Source of the DNA: Bacteroidaceae bacterium
GTDB taxonomy: Bacteria; Bacteroidota; Bacteroidia; Bacteroidales; Bacteroidaceae
NCBI GenBank assembly: GCA_017483765.1
Contig: JAFUVE010000045.1
Location: forward strand, 1-51,035
Length of the DNA: 51,035 nt
Reading direction: 5' to 3'
Of this stretch, positions 44,716 to 51,035 are shown piece after piece; position 1 is the first letter of the stretch, and each line of letters starts with the position of its first letter. Under the pieces are notes generated by a model. It did not search any database. It was not told where the DNA came from and saw only the letters and a program-made list of their open reading frames with translations. The translations under genes were made by a program, and so were the position numbers.

Positions 44716-46254
44716 ATGCAGAAAATCATTGATATAAACAACGGCGTTGCCCGCCATCCTCTTTATCGGTTGGCGCAACCGGTTAACTTTACGGCTTGCG
44801 ACGGTGAGTGCCTGGCCATTGTGGGGAATAATGCTTCGGGTAAGTCCATGCTCATCGACATCATCACTGGGAAGCACCCGCTGCTCATGAATCCCGTGAA
44901 ATATGATTTCGCCCCGAGCAAGGCGAAGATGGTCTACGACAACCTCAAGCATATCACCTTCCATGACTCCTATGGAACGGACGACGGCACTTACTATTAC
45001 CAGCAACGTTGGAACCAGCACGATATCGACGATTACCCAACCGTCAGGGAACTCCTGCAGCAGGCGGAGGATAATGCGCGGAAAAGTCTCGACGACGAAC
45101 TTGCCTTGACCGACGAGGAAAAGCAGAAAGTACACTCGCAGAGGGAGGACCTCAAACAACATGTTTCGCGGCTGTTTCATATCGACCTCCTGCTCGACAA
45201 GAAGATTGTCATGCTAAGCAGCGGAGAGCTGAGAAAGTTTCAGTTGACACGGGCACTTCTTTCCTGCCCGCGTGTGCTTATCATGGACAACCCCTTTATC
45301 GGACTTGATGTCAACGCACGCCAACAGCTGCACGACCTCATGCGGGTGTTAGTGACGCAGACAAAGCTGATGCTCATCATCGTTCTGTCGAAGACGGACG
45401 ACATGCCGGATTTCATCACTCATGTCGTGGAGGTCAGAGAAAGGGTGGTGATGCCGAAAATCACCTTACAGCAATGGAATCAGCAGGATCATCTGTCGCC
45501 GGCACATGTCCTTTCGCCGGAGAAGATGCAGCGTATCATCAACTTGCCATATTCCGATGAGTTCAATCTGCCTGAAGAACATCTGGCTGATGAGGTCATC
45601 AAATTCAACAATGTCTGCATAAGATATGGGGAACGGACCATTCTCAAGGACCTCTCGTTCACTGTGCATAACGGTGAGCATTGGGCGCTCTCAGGCGAAA
45701 ACGGGTCGGGAAAGTCAACACTCCTCAGCATCGTATGCGCTGACAACCCGCAGGCTTATGCCAATTCCATCACGCTCTTCGGCTTTAAGCGTGGAACTGG
45801 GGAGAGCATATGGGACATCAAACGCTACATCGGATATATCTCACCGGAGATGCACCGCGCATATCTACGCGACCTGCCTGCCATCGAAATCGTGGCGTCG
45901 GGACTGCGCGACTCCGTCGGTCTCTACCTCAAGCCGAAGCCGGAGCAGATGGACATATGCCGCTTCTGGATGGATATCTTCGGTATCGGGCAGCACGACA
46001 AGACCACCTTCCTCAAACTTTCTGCGGGAGAGCAGCGTCTTGTCCTCCTGGCGCGGGCATTCGTCAAGGACCCCGCTTTGCTCATTCTCGACGAGCCGCT
46101 ACACGGACTTGACCTCTACAATCGCCGACTCGTCAAAGATGTCATCGAGACCTTCTGCAAGCGCAAGAACAAGACGCTCATCATGGTCACACACTACAAA
46201 GAAGAACTCCCAAACAATATTGACCATTCCATATTCCTCAAAAAGCAGAATTAG
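44716..46254 (+). CDS. ModF-like protein with two ABC ATPase domains
   Basis: The start at 44716 (MQKIIDINNGVARHPLYRLA) is chosen over 44659, whose extra residues look noncoding; the protein has 512 residues. There are two ABC domains and no membrane segment. Domain 1 has GNNASGKS, LSSGELRK and a Walker B LIMDNPFIGLD, where the usual catalytic Glu is Asn. Domain 2 has GENGSGKS, LSAGEQRL and LILDEPLHGLD, with Glu intact. This layout is that of ModF/PhrA-type photorepair or molybdenum-linked proteins, whose function is poorly known. Domain 1 is probably hydrolysis-impaired. No molybdate transport genes are nearby. Confidence 0.8.
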   Translation: MQKIIDINNGVARHPLYRLAQPVNFTACDGECLAIVGNNASGKSMLIDIITGKHPLLMNPVKYDFAPSKAKMVYDNLKHITFHDSYGTDDGTYYYQQRWNQHDIDDYPTVRELLQQAEDNARKSLDDELALTDEEKQKVHSQREDLKQHVSRLFHIDLLLDKKIVMLSSGELRKFQLTRALLSCPRVLIMDNPFIGLDVNARQQLHDLMRVLVTQTKLMLIIVLSKTDDMPDFITHVVEVRERVVMPKITLQQWNQQDHLSPAHVLSPEKMQRIINLPYSDEFNLPEEHLADEVIKFNNVCIRYGERTILKDLSFTVHNGEHWALSGENGSGKSTLLSIVCADNPQAYANSITLFGFKRGTGESIWDIKRYIGYISPEMHRAYLRDLPAIEIVASGLRDSVGLYLKPKPEQMDICRFWMDIFGIGQHDKTTFLKLSAGEQRLVLLARAFVKDPALLILDEPLHGLDLYNRRLVKDVIETFCKRKNKTLIMVTHYKEELPNNIDHSIFLKKQN

Positions 46255-46313
46255 TCTTGTCCTATGGAACTGTCATTACAGTTAGTCATCCTATTGATTA
46301 TGATCCATTAGCA

Positions 46314-46350
46314 TCAGTAAATACACTTTTCACTATTCACTTTTCACTTA
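46314..46350 (+). repeat. TTCACT(T/A) heptamer array 3
   Basis: GTAAATACACTT leads into TTCACTA, TTCACTT and TTCACTT-A. It ends 13 bases before the ATG of the small secreted protein, in the same plus-strand orientation as the other arrays. Confidence 0.7.
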
Positions 46351-46362
46351 TCATTGTCTATT

Positions 46363-46770
46363 ATGAAAAAATTATTCTTTTTTCTCTCATTGATACTCAT
46401 GCCGCTCATCATGCAGGCTCAGAATCCATTCCAGGGTAAGTTCATCAACAGCGATTTCAACCTCCGCCTCAATCTCAACCTCTACGAGGCGAACATTCCC
46501 CAGCCGCAGTTCGACGACGAGATGTGCTATGGTATTCTCGCTGGATCCACCAACGGACATTGGGTCATCCTCAAGGTCAATGAAATCGACGAATCCAAAG
46601 CCACAGTCCGTGCTATCTCTGATAGCGGAATAGAAGCGCAGACCCTTGAAATCAAGCTCCTAAAGGACAACAGCATTGAGATCAAGCAGGTCGGCTCCAC
46701 CAACATCCGTGGCGTAAAAAACAGCAAATATGTCAAGCTGCCGAAACCTATTCCGATGACACGTAAGTGA
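46363..46770 (+). CDS. small secreted protein of unknown function
   Basis: The ATG at 46363 (MKKLFFFLSLILMPLIMQAQ) is preferred to an in-frame TTG at 46354; 135 residues. After the signal peptide the mature chain alternates short hydrophobic and charged stretches (FNLRLNLNLYEANIP, GHWVILKVNEID, TLEIKLLKDNSIEIKQVG), suggesting an all-beta fold of about 110 residues. It ends in KLPKPIPMTRK. There is no known motif and no cysteine suited to lipidation. It sits between the ModF-like gene and the helicase gene, with a heptamer array just before it. Confidence 0.75.
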   Translation: MKKLFFFLSLILMPLIMQAQNPFQGKFINSDFNLRLNLNLYEANIPQPQFDDEMCYGILAGSTNGHWVILKVNEIDESKATVRAISDSGIEAQTLEIKLLKDNSIEIKQVGSTNIRGVKNSKYVKLPKPIPMTRK

Positions 46771-46847
46771 CATATAGCCGTTTTCATTAAAGTACCAAGA
46801 AAATTATCAAGTATCCCAAAAATTATTCGTAAATCGTAAATATCTTA

Positions 46848-49217
46848 ATGTCTGACTTCTCCTACCTCAACGACTTGAACGACGTACAGCGACAAGCTGT
46901 GGAATACTGCGACGGACCGGAACTCGTCATTGCCAGTGCCGGGTCTGGAAAAACACGTGTGCTTACATATAAAATCGCCCATCTGCTCAACCTCGGCTTT
47001 CAGCCTTGGTCAATCATGGCACTCACTTTCACCAACAAGGCGGCAAACGTCATGAAGGAACGAATCGACAAGCTGATAGGCGAGGGGAGTTCCAAGGCAC
47101 TCTGGATGGGTACTTTTCACTCTGTTTTTCTGCGCATCCTGAGAATCGAGCACGAGGCAATCGGATTCAGCAATAACTTCACCATCTACGACCAGGCAGA
47201 CTCGGAAAGCCTCATTAAGACCATCGTCAAGGAGATGGAACTCGATGACAAGGTCTATAAACCTTCACTGGTGCTCGGAAGAATAAGCATGGCCAAAAGC
47301 AAACTCATTGCAGCCCTCAATTATTCGTCCGACCAGCAGGTGGCAAGACTTGATGCCGCGGATAATATTCCCGCGGTGGGAAAAATCTATAAAGTCTATG
47401 CGGAGCGCCTCAGGACGGCCAACGCCATGGATTTCGACGACATTCTTTTCTTCACCTTCATCCTCTTCAAAGAACATCCGGATATCCTCAAGAAATACGC
47501 GACGAGATTCCAGTTCCTGCTTGTAGATGAGTATCAGGACACAAACTTCGCGCAGCATGCCATCGTTTATCAGCTTACCTCGGTCAACCGCAGACTCTGT
47601 GTTGTGGGCGACGACGCACAGAGCATATACTCCTTCCGAGGAGCCAGCATTGGCAATATACTTAAGTTCAACGAGGTATATCCCGACTATAAAATCTTCA
47701 AGCTGGAGCAAAACTACCGCTCTACGCAGAATATCGTTAACGCGGCGAACAGCGTCATCTCGAAAAACAAGTTTCGTATCGAGAAAAACGCGTTCTCTGA
47801 CAATGAGGATGGAAAACCGATTTCTGTCTATGAGACAGCATCCGACCAGGAGGAGGGTTATTCGGTGGTCAATAAAATCAAACTTCTCCACGACAAGGAG
47901 CATCTCGATTTCAGCTCCTTTGCCATTCTCTATCGAACAAACTCTCAGAGCCGTATCTTCGAGGAGGCTTTGCGCAAAAACAACCTCCCTTATATCATCT
48001 ATGGGGGACTGTCGTTCTATAAACGAAAAGAAATTAAAGATGTCATCGCCTATTTCCGGCTCGTGGTCAACCACGATGACGAGGAGGCGTTCAAGCGTAT
48101 CGTCAATTATCCGGCTCGAGGCATAGGCAAGACAACCCTCGCCAAGGTCATCGACTGTGCCAACTACGCGCAGAAAAGCTTGTGGACTGTCATCGATGAA
48201 CCGCAGACTTTCGGATTGAATGTGACGAAGGGAACTTATGCCAAGTTACAGGATTTCAAGAAGATGATTGATGAGTTCTCTCTGTTGGCACAAGAGAAAA
48301 ACGCCTACGAGGTGGGGCGGGAAATCATTATGAAGGCGGGCATCTCACAAGACCTCTATTCCGACATGTCGGAGGAGGGGAAGACGAGGCAGGAGAATCT
48401 CGAGGAACTGGTCAATGCCATGAGCACTTTCGTTCAGGACAAGATAGAGGAGGGAGACCCGCATCTGTCCCTCACTGATTATCTCTCTGAGGTGTCACTC
48501 CTGAGCGATGTCGATGCCACCGAAGACGAGGCGAAGGATTCTGTCAAACTCATGACCGTTCACTCGGCGAAAGGACTGGAGTTCCATACCGTTTTCATCG
48601 TCGGTATGGAGGAAGACCTCTTCCCCTCTAAGCGCTCCAACTCGCCGAAGGAGATAGAGGAGGAGAGGAGGCTCTTCTATGTCGCCATCACCAGAGCCGA
48701 GAAATACTGCTTTATCTCGTATGCCAAGTCAAGATACCGATTCGGGAATGTCGAGTTTGCCGTGCCCAGCCGATTCATCCATGAGATCGACAGCCGTTAC
48801 GTCTCCAAAAGCAAAGGGGCTGCGCCGGCATATACATCAAAAAAGAAATCCACCCGATTCGACAGCATATTCTCTTCCTTTGAGAAAAAACCAACCTATA
48901 CGACGCCTTATTCTGATAGTGAATATCCTGACGCAACGGAGTCGGCGAGTCCGTCTTCCCAGCCCGCTCCAAAGCTCAAGCGTGTCGCTCCTGCCGACAA
49001 TCCTTTCAAATCCACTACGGCCAGCCATACGGAATCGACAGAAACCAACAACATCTATGGGCTTTCTGTTGGCGACCGAATCTCTCACACCCGCTTCGGT
49101 AATGGTACCGTCGTCAAGATCGAAGGCAACGACGAGAACTGCAAAGCCACTGTCCAGTTCGACAATCTCGGTTCCAAACAGCTACTCCTCAAGTTCGCCA
49201 AGTTCGTCAAGCTCTGA
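46848..49217 (+). CDS. pcrA: UvrD/PcrA-type 3'-5' DNA helicase
   Basis: This 789-residue superfamily 1 helicase has the Q motif LNDVQRQAVE, motif I IASAGSGKTRVL near 28, motif Ia ALTFTNKAANVM, motif II LLVDEYQDTN near 226, motif III GDDAQSIYSFRGA near 255, motif IV EQNYRSTQNI, motif V TVHSAKGLEF near 570 and motif VI YVAITRAEKY near 615. A disordered Ser/Pro-rich linker leads to a C-terminal Tudor-like domain (about 735-789: VGDRISHTRFGNGTVVKIEG), which in PcrA/UvrD binds RNA polymerase. It unwinds DNA in mismatch and excision repair and removes stalled complexes, linking it to uvrA nearby. Confidence 0.94.
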   Translation: MSDFSYLNDLNDVQRQAVEYCDGPELVIASAGSGKTRVLTYKIAHLLNLGFQPWSIMALTFTNKAANVMKERIDKLIGEGSSKALWMGTFHSVFLRILRIEHEAIGFSNNFTIYDQADSESLIKTIVKEMELDDKVYKPSLVLGRISMAKSKLIAALNYSSDQQVARLDAADNIPAVGKIYKVYAERLRTANAMDFDDILFFTFILFKEHPDILKKYATRFQFLLVDEYQDTNFAQHAIVYQLTSVNRRLCVVGDDAQSIYSFRGASIGNILKFNEVYPDYKIFKLEQNYRSTQNIVNAANSVISKNKFRIEKNAFSDNEDGKPISVYETASDQEEGYSVVNKIKLLHDKEHLDFSSFAILYRTNSQSRIFEEALRKNNLPYIIYGGLSFYKRKEIKDVIAYFRLVVNHDDEEAFKRIVNYPARGIGKTTLAKVIDCANYAQKSLWTVIDEPQTFGLNVTKGTYAKLQDFKKMIDEFSLLAQEKNAYEVGREIIMKAGISQDLYSDMSEEGKTRQENLEELVNAMSTFVQDKIEEGDPHLSLTDYLSEVSLLSDVDATEDEAKDSVKLMTVHSAKGLEFHTVFIVGMEEDLFPSKRSNSPKEIEEERRLFYVAITRAEKYCFISYAKSRYRFGNVEFAVPSRFIHEIDSRYVSKSKGAAPAYTSKKKSTRFDSIFSSFEKKPTYTTPYSDSEYPDATESASPSSQPAPKLKRVAPADNPFKSTTASHTESTETNNIYGLSVGDRISHTRFGNGTVVKIEGNDENCKATVQFDNLGSKQLLLKFAKFVKL

Positions 49218-49220
49218 ATG

Positions 49221-49247
49221 TAGAGACGCGCCGTGGCGCGTCTTCTA
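49221..49247. repeat. GACGCGCC palindrome, REP-like
   Basis: TAGAGACGCGCC-GT-GGCGCGTC-T-TCTA forms a 12-bp hairpin with one bulge, right after the helicase stop. A related palindrome occurs in the tRNA cluster at 50842-50862. It may serve as a terminator, but the T run is poor. A dispersed extragenic palindrome is likely. Confidence 0.5.
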
Positions 49248-49301
49248 ACTTCATCTCATCTACCCTGGGGACTCGCTTTATGTCTGCCTTTCCAAATACA
49301 A

Positions 49302-49329
49302 GGTAAATAAACTATTCACTATTCACTTA
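49302..49329 (+). repeat. TTCACT(T/A) heptamer array 4
   Basis: GGTAAATAAACTA is followed by TTCACTA and TTCACTTA. It ends ten bases before the nspC start codon. Confidence 0.65.
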
Positions 49330-49338
49330 AAACTTTCA

Positions 49339-50481
49339 ATGAACATCCCTTCTCCCTGTTACGTCATGGAGGAATCTCTCCTACGCCGAAACCTCTCTCT
49401 CATCAAAAGTATCTCTGAACGCACCGGCGTTGAGTTCATACTCGCTTTCAAGGCATTTGCCCTTTGGAAGTCTTTCCCTATATTCCGTGAGTTCATCTCT
49501 CATACCACGGCGAGCTCACCCTATGAGGCACGTCTGGCTTTCGAGGAGTTCGGCTCCAAGGCACACACCTATTCACCGGCTTACGAGGACTCTACCTTCG
49601 ACATTATCCTCCGTTGCAGCAGCCACATCACCTTCAACAGCCTCTCGCAGTTCAACCGTTTCAAAGAACGGGTCGCCTCCTATCCTGATCCTGTCTCCTG
49701 TGGTATCCGTGTCAACCCGGAATATTCAGAGATCGAGACGGAACTCTACAATCCCTGTGCCCCGGGCAGCCGATTCGGTGTCATGGCTGACGACCTACCA
49801 GCCAAACTACCCGCACAAATCGAGGGATTCCATCTCCACTGCCACTGTGAGAACAACTCGGATGTCTTCCAGCGCACACTGATGCATTTCGAGCAGAAAT
49901 TCTCCCCTTGGTTCTCACAGCTTAAATGGATAAACTTCGGAGGCGGACATCTCGTCACCCGTAAGGACTACGACATAGAATTACTGATCAGTACGCTCAA
50001 CGACTTCCATAACCGCTATCCTTGGCTCAAGCTCATCATGGAGCCAGGCTCTGCTTTCGCTTGGCAGACGGGTTTCCTCGTGGCCGACATTGTGGACATC
50101 GTCGAGAACAAAGGCATCAAGACGGCCATCGTCAACGTCAGCTTCACATGCCATATGCCGGACTGCCTCGAGATGCCATACCATCCGCAAATCCGTGGTG
50201 CTGTCACAAACGAGGCGCCTGACGCATGGAAACTGCCCGACACCTACCGAATAGGAGGTAACAGCTGCCTTAGTGGCGACTTCATGGGCTACTGGACCTT
50301 CGACCATCCATTGCAGATTGGTGAACAACTCATTTTCGAGGATATGATTCACTACACAACGGTCAAGACCAATATGTTCAATGGCATACATCATCCTTCC
50401 ATCGGCATACTCTGTGAGGATGGCAGATTCGAGCTTTATCGTCAATATTCTTACCAAGATTACCGCGACCGTATGTGTTGA
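49339..50481 (+). CDS. nspC: carboxynorspermidine/carboxyspermidine decarboxylase
   Basis: This 380-residue fold-type III PLP enzyme makes spermidine or norspermidine by decarboxylating the carboxy-precursor. It starts with TPCYV-type MNIPSPCYVMEESLLRRNL. The PLP lysine is in FILAFKAFALW (Lys38). HLHCHCENNSD near 170, NFGGGHLVTRKDYD near 200 and MEPGSAFAWQTGF near 235 line the active site. GGNSCLSGDFMGYW near 315 supplies the catalytic cysteine from the partner subunit. Length and motifs fit NspC rather than diaminopimelate decarboxylase. The partner dehydrogenase gene is not in the window. With the agmatine deiminase-type gene at the left edge it points to polyamine synthesis through putrescine. 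Confidence 0.93.
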   Translation: MNIPSPCYVMEESLLRRNLSLIKSISERTGVEFILAFKAFALWKSFPIFREFISHTTASSPYEARLAFEEFGSKAHTYSPAYEDSTFDIILRCSSHITFNSLSQFNRFKERVASYPDPVSCGIRVNPEYSEIETELYNPCAPGSRFGVMADDLPAKLPAQIEGFHLHCHCENNSDVFQRTLMHFEQKFSPWFSQLKWINFGGGHLVTRKDYDIELLISTLNDFHNRYPWLKLIMEPGSAFAWQTGFLVADIVDIVENKGIKTAIVNVSFTCHMPDCLEMPYHPQIRGAVTNEAPDAWKLPDTYRIGGNSCLSGDFMGYWTFDHPLQIGEQLIFEDMIHYTTVKTNMFNGIHHPSIGILCEDGRFELYRQYSYQDYRDRMC

Positions 50482-50600
50482 AAGCACGTGATTATCCCTG
50501 TTTTTGTTCGTGAAAAGTGGTTTTTATCCGCACTTTCAGCCTATAACTGCCCCCTGACGGCTAAAAACTGAAAACTAAATAAAAAAAAGTCTTCATTTTT

Positions 50601-50631
50601 TTTGTCAAATAAAGAAAAAGTAGTAACTTTG
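50601..50631 (+). promoter_or_regulatory. promoter of the tRNA cluster
   Basis: TTTG (50601-50604) and TAACTTTG (50624-50631) are separated by exactly 19 bp, a textbook Bacteroidota promoter, about 20 bp before the first tRNA. Confidence 0.8.
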
Positions 50632-50651
50632 CACTCGCAAAACGAAAAAAT

Positions 50652-50724
50652 GCGGAAATAGCTCAGTTGGTAGAGCACAACCTTGCCAAGGTTGGGGTCG
50701 CGAGTTCGAGTCTCGTTTTCCGCT
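50652..50724 (+). tRNA. tRNA-Gly (GCC), copy 1
   Basis: This is a full 73-nt cloverleaf: acceptor GCGGAAA/TTTCCGC with discriminator U, D-arm GCTCAGTTGGTAGAGC, anticodon arm AACCT-TGCCAA-GGTT type with GCC anticodon, and T-arm GCGAG-TTCGAGT-CTCGT. CCA is not encoded. Confidence 0.97.
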
Positions 50725-50740
50725 CTTTTCTTATGCAAAT

Positions 50741-50821
50741 GCCCAAGTGGCGGAATGGTAGACGCGCTCGTTTCAGGTGCGAGTGTTGAGAGACGTGCAG
50801 GTTCGATTCCTGTCTTGGGCA
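50741..50821 (+). tRNA. tRNA-Leu (CAG)
   Basis: This 81-nt class II tRNA has acceptor GCCCAAG/CTTGGGC, discriminator A, anticodon stem CTCGT/GCGAG around loop TTCAGGT (anticodon CAG), and a long variable arm TGTTGAGAGACGTG, as expected for leucine. Confidence 0.94.
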
Positions 50822-50841
50822 CATTCCTTTTCATCTTGAAT

Positions 50842-50862
50842 ACGACGCGCAATGCGCGTCGT
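50842..50862. repeat. GACGCGC palindrome inside the tRNA cluster
   Basis: ACGACGCGC and GCGCGTCGT flank a 3-nt loop between tRNA-Leu and the second tRNA-Gly. It may guide processing of the tRNA precursor or belong to the same palindrome family as 49221-49247. Confidence 0.45.
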
Positions 50863-50882
50863 CTATTTGAAAAGAATTTCCT

Positions 50883-50955
50883 GCGGAAATAGCTCAGTTG
50901 GTAGAGCACAACCTTGCCAAGGTTGGGGTCGCGAGTTCGAGTCTCGTTTTCCGCT
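50883..50955 (+). tRNA. tRNA-Gly (GCC), copy 2
   Basis: This is identical over all 73 nt to copy 1 at 50652-50724. Confidence 0.97.
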
Positions 50956-50979
50956 CTACATACACATCCCAATTTCATT

Positions 50980-51035
50980 GCGGAAATAGCTCAGTTGGTA
51001 GAGCACAACCTTGACAAGGTTGGGGTCGCGAGTTC
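50980..51035 (+). tRNA. tRNA with GAC (Val) anticodon on a tRNA-Gly body, cut by the window end
   Basis: The 56 visible nucleotides equal the two tRNA-Gly genes except for one base: C35 is A, so the anticodon reads GAC (Val) instead of GCC (Gly). The 3' acceptor strand and discriminator base lie outside the window. It is called tRNA-Val by anticodon only. Confidence 0.8.

Noticed and set aside
50541-50978. 145-residue minus-strand frame with repeated RAENETRTRDPNLGKVVLYQ
   Set aside because: It is the reverse strand of the two tRNA-Gly genes and tRNA-Leu; the protein repeat is simply the repeated tRNA sequence.

Overview
The window looks like a chromosome segment of a Bacteroidota bacterium, most likely a Prevotella-type gut, rumen or oral organism. 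The evidence is two SusC/SusD pairs, abundant TAnnTTTG promoter boxes (the Bacteroidota -7 element), no Shine-Dalgarno leaders, lipoproteins with acidic residues after the lipidated cysteine, and many phylum-typical families (M64 peptidase, OmpP1/FadL-like porin, NspC). The genus is an inference.

Layout. The left edge (1-7.4 kb) carries the end of an agmatine deiminase-type gene, mnmE, a nucleoside phosphorylase, a compact N-degron cassette (clpS-clpA-aat, minus strand) and a divergent type I asparaginase. At 7.4-8.9 kb lies a tandem duplication of a small Ala-rich lipoprotein gene. Promoter, coding region and a structured 3' element are all duplicated. At 8.9-12.3 kb are hemW, an NrnA-type DHH phosphoesterase and a secreted SH3b protein.

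The accessory heart is 12.3-35 kb, a glycan-use locus. It has two different families of alpha-glucuronidase facing each other (GH115 on plus, GH67 on minus), then one long plus-strand operon: FAS1 lipoprotein, SusC, SusD, FAS1, FAS1, SusC, SusD, a strong hairpin, and a XylE-type sugar:proton symporter. The two glucuronidases would remove (methyl)glucuronic acid branches from xylan or its oligosaccharides. The SusC/D pairs and three fasciclin-domain lipoproteins would bind and import the pieces, and XylE would take up the pentose. A pair of ATGTAAC boxes spaced exactly 21 bp apart stands before both GH115 and the FAS1-Sus operon, suggesting one shared AraC-type or hybrid two-component regulator that is not encoded in the window. 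The FAS1 proteins take the place where surface glycan-binding proteins normally sit, and the GH67 lacks its usual N-terminal domain.

From 35 to 51 kb the window returns to housekeeping: dnaX, broken into two frames in a way that could be programmed +1 frameshifting making gamma- and tau-like products; an M64 metallopeptidase; uvrA; a Trp/Gly- and Arg/Ser-rich secreted protein; an OmpP1/FadL-like protein; a ModF-like twin ATPase; a small secreted protein; a UvrD/PcrA helicase; nspC; and a tRNA cluster (Gly-GCC, Leu-CAG, Gly-GCC, and a tRNA with a Gly body but the Val anticodon GAC, cut by the window end).

Several intergenic regions carry dispersed TTCACT(T/A) heptamer arrays, all in the same orientation. 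Two of them supply the stop codon of the adjoining gene. All family assignments come from reading motifs in the sequence; no database search was possible.
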